A stretch of 33,084 bases of DNA, from assembly GCA_020430775.1 (NCBI GenBank), contig JAGQJE010000127.1:1-33084 (forward strand), read 5' to 3'. Made by a program: the position numbers and the translations under genes. Under the pieces are notes generated by a model. That model was given only the letters and a program-made list of their open reading frames with translations, did no database searches and was not told the DNA's origin. This DNA is from Myxococcales bacterium (GTDB lineage Bacteria; Myxococcota_A; Polyangia; Polyangiales; Houyiibacteriaceae). How positions within the stretch are numbered: the first letter of the stretch is position 1; each line of letters begins with the position of its first letter. Shown here in pieces: positions 16,983-24,529 of the stretch.

Positions 16983-18187
16983 TGCGACGCTGGTTCTCTG
17001 AAGTGCGCTGGTCGCGGTCCGTCGCGGCTCTCGGCGCGGCTGTCGCCCTCGCGACGGTCGCGCTCACACCCGGCTGCTGGGGCGACGGCTTCGACCCGCG
17101 CGCGATGATCACCTCGCTCGGCGTCGTGGTCATCGAGCCGAGCCACGAGGAGTTCGCGGCGAAGGCGGCCGCGCTCGACGACGCGTCCCGGCGGCTGTGC
17201 GCGGGCGCGGACGCCGCCCCGAGCGCCGGCGACCTCGAGAGCGCCCGGGCCGCGTGGCGCGCCGCGCGGACGGCGTGGATCCACCTCGAGCCTTTCGCCT
17301 TCGGCCCGGCCACCGTACAGCCCTGGCGCCTTGGTCCGTCGATCGACAAGTGGCCGGTGCGCGTCGCGTCGGTGCGCGACGTGCTCGACGCGGCGCCCGG
17401 CTTCGACGGGCCGCTCGACGACGCGGCGGTGGCCTCGCTCGGTGCGTCCCGCAAGGGCCTGTCCGTCGTCGAGCTGCTGCTCTTCTCGGACTCCGACCTC
17501 GCGGCCTCGGCTTCTACGGACTCCGACGGCGCGACACGCGCGCTGGCGGCGTTCGATCCCGCTCGGTCGCCGACCGCACAGCGGCGGTGCGACTACCTCA
17601 CGGGGCTCACGGCCGACCTCAACACCCAGGCGACGGCGCTCCGCGAGGCGTGGGCGCGCGACGGCGACGACTTCATGGGCGCGATGATCCACGCCGGTCC
17701 AGGGCAGCCTCGATACATGTCGCTCAACGCGGCGACCAGCGACCTCGTCGGCGGGCTCATCGTCACGGTCGAGCGGACCGAGCGCGACCGGCTCGCGCGG
17801 CCGCTCGGGCTCGTCGCCGGGAGCGACGCGCGGCCGGACAGCGCCGAGTCGCGCTTCTCGCACACGGGCAACGAGGACGTGCTCGCCGCGCTCGACGCCG
17901 TGCAGCGGGTCTATGAGGGCCGCCTCGCCGGGGTGCAGGGCGTCGGCGTCGCGGACTGGCTTCGCCACCGGCGACCCTCTCTCGACCCGAAGATCGAGCG
18001 GGCGCTCGAGGACAGCAGGGCGGCGGTCGACGCGATCGGCGCGCCGATCGATGAGGCCGTGCTCGGCGCCCCCGAGCGAGTGCACGCGGCGTACGACGCG
18101 GTCATGGCGCTGCGCGTGCTCCTCGACGTCCAGCTCGCGCAGGCGCTCGAGGCGAGCGTGACCTTCAGCGACACCGACGGTGACTGA
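16982..18187 (+). CDS. Second imelysin-family protein (IrpA-like)
   Basis: A 401-residue exported protein with an N-terminal hydrophobic segment ending LTPGC (Cys32), a poor lipobox. It differs strongly from the first imelysin. The GxHxxE motif is replaced by a GLSVVE segment (RKGLSVVELLLF), the form seen in the partner imelysin of such operons. HLEPFAFGP, WPVRVASVRDVLD and a C-terminal helix (RVLLDVQLAQAL) support the family. The chosen ATG overlaps the preceding stop; a GTG at 16979 is equally possible. Loss of the His suggests it does not bind the same ligand as the first imelysin. The two may form a pair around the cytochrome. Confidence 0.87.
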   Translation: MRRWFSEVRWSRSVAALGAAVALATVALTPGCWGDGFDPRAMITSLGVVVIEPSHEEFAAKAAALDDASRRLCAGADAAPSAGDLESARAAWRAARTAWIHLEPFAFGPATVQPWRLGPSIDKWPVRVASVRDVLDAAPGFDGPLDDAAVASLGASRKGLSVVELLLFSDSDLAASASTDSDGATRALAAFDPARSPTAQRRCDYLTGLTADLNTQATALREAWARDGDDFMGAMIHAGPGQPRYMSLNAATSDLVGGLIVTVERTERDRLARPLGLVAGSDARPDSAESRFSHTGNEDVLAALDAVQRVYEGRLAGVQGVGVADWLRHRRPSLDPKIERALEDSRAAVDAIGAPIDEAVLGAPERVHAAYDAVMALRVLLDVQLAQALEASVTFSDTDGD

Positions 18188-19625
18188 GCCACGGCGACGG
18201 CGCGTGCGCGGCGGCATGGGCGGGGCGTTCGCGCCCGTGTCGGCGTCGTCGCTCGGTGCGTTCCGTGCGCTCTTCGGCGGCGTCCTGGTGCTGCTCGTCG
18301 TGCGCTTCTTCGCCTACGGGTGGATCGAGCGCTTCTACGTCACGCCGCGCTTCTACTTCGCGTACTGGGGCTTCGAGTGGCTACACCCGCTCCCTGAAGC
18401 CGGGATGTGGGCCGTGTTCGCGGCGATGGGCGCGCTCGCGCTCGCCGTCACGCTCGGGTGGCGCTCGCGCGCGAGTCTCGCCGGCTTCGGCGTGCTCTTC
18501 ACGTACGTCGAGCTGCTCGATCGCACGCCCTACCTCAACCACTACTACCTCGTGTGGCTGCTCGCGTGGCTGCTCGCCGCGATGCCCGTCGACCGGGCGC
18601 TGTCGCTGCGGCGGTGGTGGCGCGCGCGGCGAGGTGCCTCGCTCGAGCCGGCGGTGGTGCCGGCGTGCACCGTCTGGGCGCTGCGGGCACAGCTCGCGCT
18701 CGTCTACTTCTTCGCCGGCGTGGCGAAGCTCGATCCGGACTGGCTGTTTCGGGCCGAGCCGCTCCGCACGTGGCTCGCGGTCCACGCCGACGCGCCCGTC
18801 GTCGGCGGCCTGCTCGCGACCGCGGGCGCCGCCTATGCGCTGAGCTGGGCCGGCGCGGCGTTCGATCTGCTCGTCGGGCCGGCCCTGCTGTGGCGCCGCA
18901 CGCGGGCGCTCGCCTACGCGGCCGTCGTCGTCTTTCACTGCGCGACGGCGTGGCTCTTTCCGATCGGCATCTTCCCGCTCTTGATGGTCGTCGTGACGAC
19001 GATCTTCTTCGAGCCGACCTGGCCGGAGCGGGTGCTCGCTTGGACGAGGGCGCGGCTCGGGCGGCGCGAGCGGCGCGCGCGGCGCGGTCCGCCTCGCACG
19101 CCGCGCGAACCGGGTGTGGCGCCGCCGCTGTCGATCGCCGGTCGTACGCTCATCGCCGTCGCCCTCGGCGGGTACTTCGCGGTGCAGGTGCTCGTCCCGC
19201 TGCGCTACACCCTCTACCCGGGGCGCGTCCTGTGGACCGAGCAAGGGTTCCGCTTCGCCTGGCAGGTGATGCGCATGGAGAAGACCGGCTCGGTGACCTT
19301 TCGGGTCGTGTCGCCGAGCGGCGCCGTCCGCGTCGTCTACCCGCGTGACGAGCTGACGACCTTTCAGCGGCGGCAGATGTCGACGCAGCCCGACATGATC
19401 CTCTCGTACGCGCACCACCTCGCGCGCGAGGCCGGGACGGGCACCGCCGTCTACGCCGACGCGTTCGCCTCGTTGAACGGCCGGCCGACCCAGCGCCTCG
19501 TCGACCCCACGATCGACCTCGCGCGGCAGTCGGAGGGATTCCGTCCGAAGGGGTGGATCGTCCCGCTCGCGACGACGCCGGCCGCGCGCGCGGAGCGGGG
19601 CGGGCTCGCCTCCGCTCAGCCGTAG
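18180..19625 (+). CDS. HTTM (vitamin K-dependent gamma-carboxylase-like) membrane protein
   Basis: A 481-residue protein with about six to eight membrane segments in its first 290 residues and a polar C-terminal domain of about 170 residues. The core fits HTTM domain proteins, the bacterial relatives of gamma-glutamyl carboxylase. The segment VYFFAGVAKLDPDWL aligns by eye with the human carboxylase stretch around its catalytic base, so Lys183 corresponds to human Lys218. LNHYYLVWLL is another family landmark. The GTG at 18180 overlaps the imelysin stop by 8 nt, which shows operon membership. Its 3' end overlaps a convergent gene by 10 bp. The substrate is unknown; modifying an operon partner or a lipid quinone are guesses. 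Confidence 0.88.
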   Translation: MTEPRRRRVRGGMGGAFAPVSASSLGAFRALFGGVLVLLVVRFFAYGWIERFYVTPRFYFAYWGFEWLHPLPEAGMWAVFAAMGALALAVTLGWRSRASLAGFGVLFTYVELLDRTPYLNHYYLVWLLAWLLAAMPVDRALSLRRWWRARRGASLEPAVVPACTVWALRAQLALVYFFAGVAKLDPDWLFRAEPLRTWLAVHADAPVVGGLLATAGAAYALSWAGAAFDLLVGPALLWRRTRALAYAAVVVFHCATAWLFPIGIFPLLMVVVTTIFFEPTWPERVLAWTRARLGRRERRARRGPPRTPREPGVAPPLSIAGRTLIAVALGGYFAVQVLVPLRYTLYPGRVLWTEQGFRFAWQVMRMEKTGSVTFRVVSPSGAVRVVYPRDELTTFQRRQMSTQPDMILSYAHHLAREAGTGTAVYADAFASLNGRPTQRLVDPTIDLARQSEGFRPKGWIVPLATTPAARAERGGLASAQP

Positions 19626-19846
19626 CCGCGGCCGGTCAGGCGCGCGAGCGTGCGCTGCAACTCCCCGACGCTGATGTCGACGTGCTCGACGACGCGGCCG
19701 TAGAGCATCGCGGTCGGCACGTTCCGGCCGCCGAGCTCCTTCTGGGTCTCGTGCAGGACGTAGAGCACCACCCGCTCGACGCGCGTGAGGCCGTCACGGA
19801 CGTCGGGGATGCGGTCGAGATCGCGCCGTGCGTCGTCCCGGGTCAT
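19616..19846 (-). CDS. Small protein of unknown function, possible winged-helix
   Basis: A charged 76-residue protein starting at MTRDDARRDLDRIPD. The predicted pattern is three helices (VERVVLYVLHETQKELG, VPTAMLYGRVVEH, ISVGELQRTLARL), reminiscent of a winged helix or helical bundle by eye only. It lies 16 nt after the stop of the larger gene at 19863-20804 and is likely co-transcribed. Its 3' end overlaps that of the HTTM gene by 10 bp on the other strand. I do not recognise the family. The open frame extends to 19900, but the ATG at 19846 avoids overlap with the upstream gene. Confidence 0.6.
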   Translation of the reverse strand: MTRDDARRDLDRIPDVRDGLTRVERVVLYVLHETQKELGGRNVPTAMLYGRVVEHVDISVGELQRTLARLTGRGYG

Positions 19847-19862
19847 CGGTGCGCCCGCTCCG

Positions 19863-20804
19863 TCAGCGACGCGCGAACTGGTCGAGCGCCCAGTCGGCAA
19901 GGGGCGGCACCGACTCGCCCGGCAGCAGCGGCATCATGCACCACCTGAGCACGTGCTGGCCGAGCGGTATGTAGACGACGCCGTCGTCGAGCTTCGCCCG
20001 CACCACCGGCGGCGCGCGCAACCCCTGCTCGTCCGGGTGCGTCTCCGCCCACTGCACCGGCCGGCCGAGCTCCTCGTTCGCGATGACCGCGATCATGTCG
20101 CACAGGCCCTGGAACACGAGCGGCGGGATGTATCGGACGACGCCGAGCCTGTCCTGGGCGAAGAGCGCCTCGACCTCGAGGAGCGCGTCGAGCGTTGGCT
20201 CGATGCCGAGGCCCAGCTCCTGCTGTGCGGCCTGCCGCAGGCGCATGAAGGAGGCCCCGGGCGGGGCGCCCCAGACGCGGTCGATGCCCTCCGCTTCGAG
20301 CGCCGCCTCGAGGCGCGCGAGCTCCACCCCGCGCTTCCCCTCGGGCATCTCGATGGCGACCTCGAACGCCTCCGCCGGCTCGTCCGGCACCTCGCGGTCG
20401 CTCTTGCTCGCCTCGCCTCGGACGTGGGCGAGCGTGTGGCGCCAGCTCGGCCCCACCTCGGCCCGGGCGAGACCGAACGCACGCACGGCGGCCTCCACGT
20501 CCTCGACGGGCTCGAAGCAGGCGAGACGCAGCCACGCTGGGCGGCGGGGCGACTCCTTCAGCTCCTGCGGCGAGCGGCACAGCCCCGCGAGCAGGGCGGC
20601 CTCGACGCGCGGCTTGAGCGCGCGGTGCAGGGCCGCGGCGCCGCCCGGGTCCTCCCAGCAGACGAGCACGAGGCCCGAGCCGGTCGCTTCGTCGATGTCG
20701 AGGGCGCGCGGATGCACCGGCGCGCGGGGGACCGAGCCCGCACGGTGCAGGCCCGCGATGAGCGAGTTCAGCGGGCGGTCGCCGTCCATGAGTGCTTGGG
20801 CCAC
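19863..20804 (-). CDS. Hypothetical protein, 313 residues, family not recognised
   Basis: A soluble, mildly acidic protein without signal peptide or membrane segments. An N-terminal part (to about residue 120) contains LVLVCWEDPGGAAAL and LRLACFEP. A charged linker (GEASKSDREVPDEPAEA) follows, then a helical middle. The C-terminal region contains VVRYIPPLVFQGLCDMIAVIANEELG and GVVYIPLGQHVLRWCMMPLLPG. It could be two related domains, but I see no known motif. The first ATG (20804) is used; MDGDRPLN five codons in is an alternative. Upstream lies a G-rich tract. Downstream partner is the 76-residue gene. Confidence 0.7.
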   Translation of the reverse strand: MAQALMDGDRPLNSLIAGLHRAGSVPRAPVHPRALDIDEATGSGLVLVCWEDPGGAAALHRALKPRVEAALLAGLCRSPQELKESPRRPAWLRLACFEPVEDVEAAVRAFGLARAEVGPSWRHTLAHVRGEASKSDREVPDEPAEAFEVAIEMPEGKRGVELARLEAALEAEGIDRVWGAPPGASFMRLRQAAQQELGLGIEPTLDALLEVEALFAQDRLGVVRYIPPLVFQGLCDMIAVIANEELGRPVQWAETHPDEQGLRAPPVVRAKLDDGVVYIPLGQHVLRWCMMPLLPGESVPPLADWALDQFARR

Positions 20805-20842
20805 CGGCGGTATCTAGCGCGGACCGGCGCGCGTCGCGAGCC

Positions 20843-20922
20843 CGAGGCCGAGGCCGAGGCCGTGGCCGTGGCGGGGGGAGGCGGCGGAGGCGGAGGCGGA
20901 GGCGGCGGAGGCGGAGGGCGAG
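20843..20922. repeat. GAGGCC / GGCGGA simple-sequence tract, G-quadruplex prone
   Basis: Three to four GAGGCC-type hexamers are followed by a run of GGCGGA units with a GGGGGG core on the + strand, in the 264-bp gap between the ABC-F stop and the hypothetical gene at 20804. The + strand has many closely spaced GG runs. Transcripts of the leftward genes would carry the C-rich complement in their leader. It is probably replication-slippage prone. Confidence 0.75.
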
Positions 20923-21068
20923 GTGCAGGCCGCGGTCGTGTCCGCGCCCAGGACGGTTCCGCCGCAGGAGCCGGTCGTCGCATGGACGGAGCGGCCGCAG
21001 AGCCGTCGGTCGCTTGGACGCGGCGGTCGCCGAGCGGATGGTCGCGGCGCAGGCCGTCGCGGTGGTGG

Positions 21069-23174
21069 CTAGGCCGATGCGTCGGGAGCGTCGTCGCTCC
21101 CGCGATGCGTCTCGATGGCCTCTTGCACCTCCGCCCAGGTGTCCATCGCGACCTCGAGCTCGGCTTGCGACCGGGTGACCGCTTGCGTCAGCGCCTGCCG
21201 GCGTGCCGCGTCCTCGTACACGCTCGGGTCCGCGAGCTGCGCGCTCTGCTCGGCCTGGAGCGTCTCGAGTTCGGCCACCTTCGCCTCGAGCTCCTGCGCC
21301 CGCTTCTCGAGCGCCCGGAGCTCGCGCTCGGCGCGCCCGCGCCGGCGCTTCGCCGCCCGCCGCCCGCCGCTCTCTGCCGGGGCCTCCGCCTCCGCCCGGC
21401 CGGTCGGGCGGGGGGGGCCACCGGACGTCGCCGCGCGCCCGTTCGTCGGAACCGGTGCCGTCGGCGCGGTCGGCGCGGTCGGCGCCGTGGGCGCGGGCGC
21501 AGCGCCGGCCACGGTCGGGTCGACGCCCCGCATCCGGCACGACGCGAGGTAGTCGTCGAAGCTGCCTGGGTACACCTCCACCTTGCCGTGATCGACGCAC
21601 CAGATCTTCGTCGCGAGCGCGCGGATGAAGTGGCGGTTGTGGCTGACGAAGAGCAGCGTCCCGTCGAAGGTATCGAGCGCCTCGGCGAGCCGCTCGCTCG
21701 ACTCGAGGTCGAGGTGGTTCGTCGGCTCGTCCATCAGCAGCACGTTGCCCGGGTCGACCAGGAGCTGCGCGAGCGCGACGCGTGCGCGCTCGCCGCCCGA
21801 CAGGACGCCGATCTTCTTCTCGATCTCGGTGTCGCCGAAGAGCAGGGCGCCGAGCGCGGCGCGGATGGTCTGGTGCGTCGCGTCGCGCGCGCACGAGGCG
21901 ACCTCGTCGTAGACGGTCGCCTCGCGGTGCAGCGCGTCGGCGTGGTGCTGGGCGTAGTACCCGACCTTGGTGTTGTGCCCGAACGTGAACGAGCCGCCGC
22001 TCGCGTCGATCTCTCCGGCGAGGATGCGCAGCAGCGTCGTCTTGCCGGCGCCGTTGACGCCGATGAGCGCGACGCGGTCGCCGCGGTCGACGCGCAGGTC
22101 CACCCCGCGGAGCACCGCCTTGTCGCCGTACGACTTGTCGAGCGCTTCGACCTTTAGGACGTCGCGGCCCGTCCGCGCCGACGCCGGGAAGCGGAACCGG
22201 AGGGCGCTGCGGTCCTGGTGCAGCGACACGACCTCCATCTTCTCGAGGGCCCGCACGCGGCTCTGCACCTGGGCGGCCTTGGTCGCCTTCGCGCGGAAGC
22301 GCTCGACGAATCGCTCCATCTGCTCGCGCTCCCGTTGCAGGTTGCGGGCGCGGTTCTCGAGCAGCACGCGCTCCTCGTCCCGCTGGCGGCGGTACTGCTC
22401 GTAGTTGCCCTTGTAGAGGCGCACGCCCTCGGGTTCGAAGCTGACGACGCGGTCGATCTGCTCGTTCAGAAACTCCCGGTCGTGCGAGATGAGAACCAGC
22501 GCCTTGTCGTAGCGCTGCAGGAACGCGCTGAGCCAAGCGACCGACGGCATGTCGAGGTGGTTGGTCGGCTCGTCGAGCAGGAGCAGGTCCGGCCGCTGAA
22601 AGAGCAGCGAGGCGAGGACGGCGCGCATCTTCCAGCCGCCGCTCAGCTCGTCGAGGTCGCGGCCGTGGTCCGAGTCGTCGAAGCCGAGGCCGGCGAGGAT
22701 GCGTTGCGCCTCGTGCTCCGAGAACGCCGTGTCGAAGGACGCCGCGCGCTCGTGCAGGTCGGCGATCTCGCTCGCGAGGTCCATGAGCTGCTCTTCGATA
22801 CCGGCGCTCGCCTGGGCGTCCGCGCTGGCGAGCGCGTCGCTCTGGCGCTCGAGCTCGGCGGTGGCGCGCGCGAGCTGCGCGTCGATCATGGCGCGGCCCG
22901 GGATGCTGTCGCGGACGAAGGGCAGCAGCGCCTTGCCACCGCGCACGGTGATGTCCTGCGGGAGGTAGCCGAGGCGCAGGTCGCGGCGCCTGCGGACCTC
23001 GCCGCCGTCGGGCGACTGCTCCCCGGCGATGAGGCGCAGGAGCGTCGTCTTCCCGGAGCCGTTCGGTCCGATGAGGCCGACGCGGTCGTGCTCGGCGACG
23101 CGCAGGTCGAGCGCGTCGACGAGCGCCTTTCCGCCGAGGGCGAGAGAGACGTTCTGGAAGACGACCAGGCTCAC
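21069..23174 (-). CDS. ABC-F family ATPase with C-terminal coiled coil (YheS/Uup-like)
   Basis: A 701-residue soluble protein with two ABC domains. Domain 1 has Walker A GPNGSGKTT (36-44), LSGGWKMR and DEPTNHLD. The inter-domain linker contains RFRAKATKAAQVQSR and the FRFP motif seen in YheS/ABCF3 types. Domain 2 has GVNGAGKTT, LSGGERAR and DEPTNHLD. After a Thr-Ala-Pro repeat linker comes a Lys/Arg/Glu-rich coiled coil (LRALEKRAQELEAKVAELE). Such proteins act on ribosomes or related RNP complexes; which of the YheS or Uup roles applies is unclear. The GTG at 23174 begins the conserved SLVVFQNVSLALGGKAL; the frame stays open into repeat array B but that extension is not protein-like. Confidence 0.93.
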   Translation of the reverse strand: MSLVVFQNVSLALGGKALVDALDLRVAEHDRVGLIGPNGSGKTTLLRLIAGEQSPDGGEVRRRRDLRLGYLPQDITVRGGKALLPFVRDSIPGRAMIDAQLARATAELERQSDALASADAQASAGIEEQLMDLASEIADLHERAASFDTAFSEHEAQRILAGLGFDDSDHGRDLDELSGGWKMRAVLASLLFQRPDLLLLDEPTNHLDMPSVAWLSAFLQRYDKALVLISHDREFLNEQIDRVVSFEPEGVRLYKGNYEQYRRQRDEERVLLENRARNLQREREQMERFVERFRAKATKAAQVQSRVRALEKMEVVSLHQDRSALRFRFPASARTGRDVLKVEALDKSYGDKAVLRGVDLRVDRGDRVALIGVNGAGKTTLLRILAGEIDASGGSFTFGHNTKVGYYAQHHADALHREATVYDEVASCARDATHQTIRAALGALLFGDTEIEKKIGVLSGGERARVALAQLLVDPGNVLLMDEPTNHLDLESSERLAEALDTFDGTLLFVSHNRHFIRALATKIWCVDHGKVEVYPGSFDDYLASCRMRGVDPTVAGAAPAPTAPTAPTAPTAPVPTNGRAATSGGPPRPTGRAEAEAPAESGGRRAAKRRRGRAERELRALEKRAQELEAKVAELETLQAEQSAQLADPSVYEDAARRQALTQAVTRSQAELEVAMDTWAEVQEAIETHRGSDDAPDASA

Positions 23175-23220
23175 GTCGCCGATATAGCGACTCGGCGACC
23201 GAGCGCTACCCGCGCGACCT

Positions 23221-23485
23221 CGGAAAAATCGAGTGGTGCGAGATGCAGCGCCGAGATCGCCCAAGAACGGAAAATTCACGTGACGCCGCCGCGCCCCCGC
23301 CGACCAAATCTACCCTCGGAGGAGCTGCCGAGCCCGGCTCTTGCCAGGACGGAAAGATCCAAGTCGAAAAATCTACCCTCGGAGGGCCGGGCTGGCCCGT
23401 TCTCACCATGCCGGAAAGATCCAGCGCACAAAATCTACTCTCGGAGGGCCTCCCTGGTCTGTTCTTGTTTTGGCGGAAAAATCTG
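23221..23485. repeat. Repeat array B: bipartite 62-63 bp units upstream of the 5-alpha-reductase gene
   Basis: This occupies the first half of the 472-bp gap between two divergent genes. On the + strand the box CGGAAARATC occurs at 23350, 23412 and 23474, with weaker copies at 23221 and 23268. The box AAATCTACYCTCGGAGG occurs at 23306, 23369 and 23431. Unit length is 62-63 bp. The boxes are the same as those of array A read on its minus strand. Here the first-to-second box spacing is 43-44 bp, as in the diverged unit 4 of array A, against 36 in A's other units. Sequence between boxes is not conserved. The period varies by one base, so the array is not a coding repeat. 23486-23646 shows nothing further. 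Confidence 0.88.
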
Positions 23486-23646
23486 TCGATGATGTCGGCG
23501 GCGGCTCGCCGGTTCGGCTAGCTCGGGCGAGGCGCGGTGGCGCGTGGAGCCGGGCCGCAGAGTCTGCTATCGATCGCGCGATTTCTCTCCGGCCCTCGCG
23601 CCGAGGCACCCGCCCAAGCTGACGGCCGCCGCATCCCACGAGAACC

Positions 23647-24432
23647 ATGACGCCTCTTCGCACGCTCGCAGCGACCCACCCCGTTTACGTCTACTCGGCC
23701 CTGTTCGTCTTCGCCTTCGGCGCGTGCGCGTTCGTCGTGCTCCAGTTCGTCTCCGCGCCGTATGGCCGGCACCAGCGCGAGGGGTGGGGGCCCGTGATCG
23801 GCGCGCGCCTCGGCTGGGTGCTGATGGAGGCCCCCTCGCCGCTGTGCTTTCTGGCGTTCTACGTGACGGGTGACCAGCCGCTCCGGGCCGCGTCGCTCGT
23901 CCTCGCGGCGTTCTATCTCGTCCACTACGTCTACCGGGCGTTCATCTTTCCGTTCCGCATGCGTGGCGCGAAGAAGAACAAGCCCGTCGTCACGCTCCTG
24001 CTGGCGGTCGTTTTCAACATCTTCAACGGCTCGCTCAACGGCTTCGCGCTCGGCTCCCTGGCGCCGCACCTGAGCGACACGTCGTGGTTCGCCGACCCTC
24101 GGTTCATCGTCGGCGCCCTGCTCTTTTGGGCCGGGTGGTACATCAACCACCAGTCCGACGCGATCCTGCGCAACCTCCGCGCGCCCGGCGAGACGGGCTA
24201 CAAGGTGCCGCGCGGAGGCCTGTACCGTTGGGTGACGAGCCCCAACTACTTCGGCGAGGTCCTCGAGTGGGTCGGCTTCGCCCTCGCCTCGTGGACGTGG
24301 GCCGGATGGGCGTTCGCGTTCTTCACCTTCTCGAACCTCGCGCCGCGCGCCAAGCAACACCACCAGTGGTACCAGCAGAAGTTCGCCGACTACCCACCGG
24401 AGCGTCGCGCGCTCATCCCCTGGCTCTGGTAG
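23647..24432 (+). CDS. Steroid 5-alpha-reductase family protein (3-oxo-5-alpha-steroid 4-dehydrogenase)
   Basis: A 261-residue membrane protein with about seven hydrophobic segments, the usual size for SRD5A. Similarity by eye to animal SRD5A1/2 is striking through the second half: SDAILRNLRAPGETGYKVPR, SPNYFGEVLEWVGFALASW, then QHHQWYQQKFADYP and the terminal LIPWLW. Residues corresponding to the SRD5A2 substrate-binding pair are present: Glu61 in LMEAPS (human Glu57) and Tyr94 in VHYVYR (human Tyr91). The family reduces the delta-4 double bond of 3-oxo-steroids with NADPH. The gene is alone, between repeat array B and a convergent sulfotransferase. Substrate in this organism is unknown; a 3-keto sterol intermediate is a reasonable guess. 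Confidence 0.93.
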   Translation: MTPLRTLAATHPVYVYSALFVFAFGACAFVVLQFVSAPYGRHQREGWGPVIGARLGWVLMEAPSPLCFLAFYVTGDQPLRAASLVLAAFYLVHYVYRAFIFPFRMRGAKKNKPVVTLLLAVVFNIFNGSLNGFALGSLAPHLSDTSWFADPRFIVGALLFWAGWYINHQSDAILRNLRAPGETGYKVPRGGLYRWVTSPNYFGEVLEWVGFALASWTWAGWAFAFFTFSNLAPRAKQHHQWYQQKFADYPPERRALIPWLW

Positions 24433-24454
24433 CCCGCGCGAGCCTCTGCGGGCT
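24431..24454. terminator. Hairpin between convergent 5-alpha-reductase and sulfotransferase genes
   Basis: AGCCCGC (24431-24437) and GCGGGCT (24448-24454) form a 7-bp GC-rich stem with a 10-nt loop, immediately at the stop codon of the reductase gene. No T-run follows. The convergent placement makes a bidirectional termination role plausible. Confidence 0.35.
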
Positions 24455-24529
24455 CCTGCACCAGGCCACTTCGAGGTTCGCGAGAGGGCGCCGCCAGCGC
24501 CGCCGGCGCCACCAGCGCGGCCACCGCCG

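Noticed and set aside
19616-20804. Toxin-antitoxin pair
   Set aside because: The size order, lengths and residues do not match any toxin family I know; the larger protein is too long and no nuclease, kinase or acetyltransferase motif is visible.
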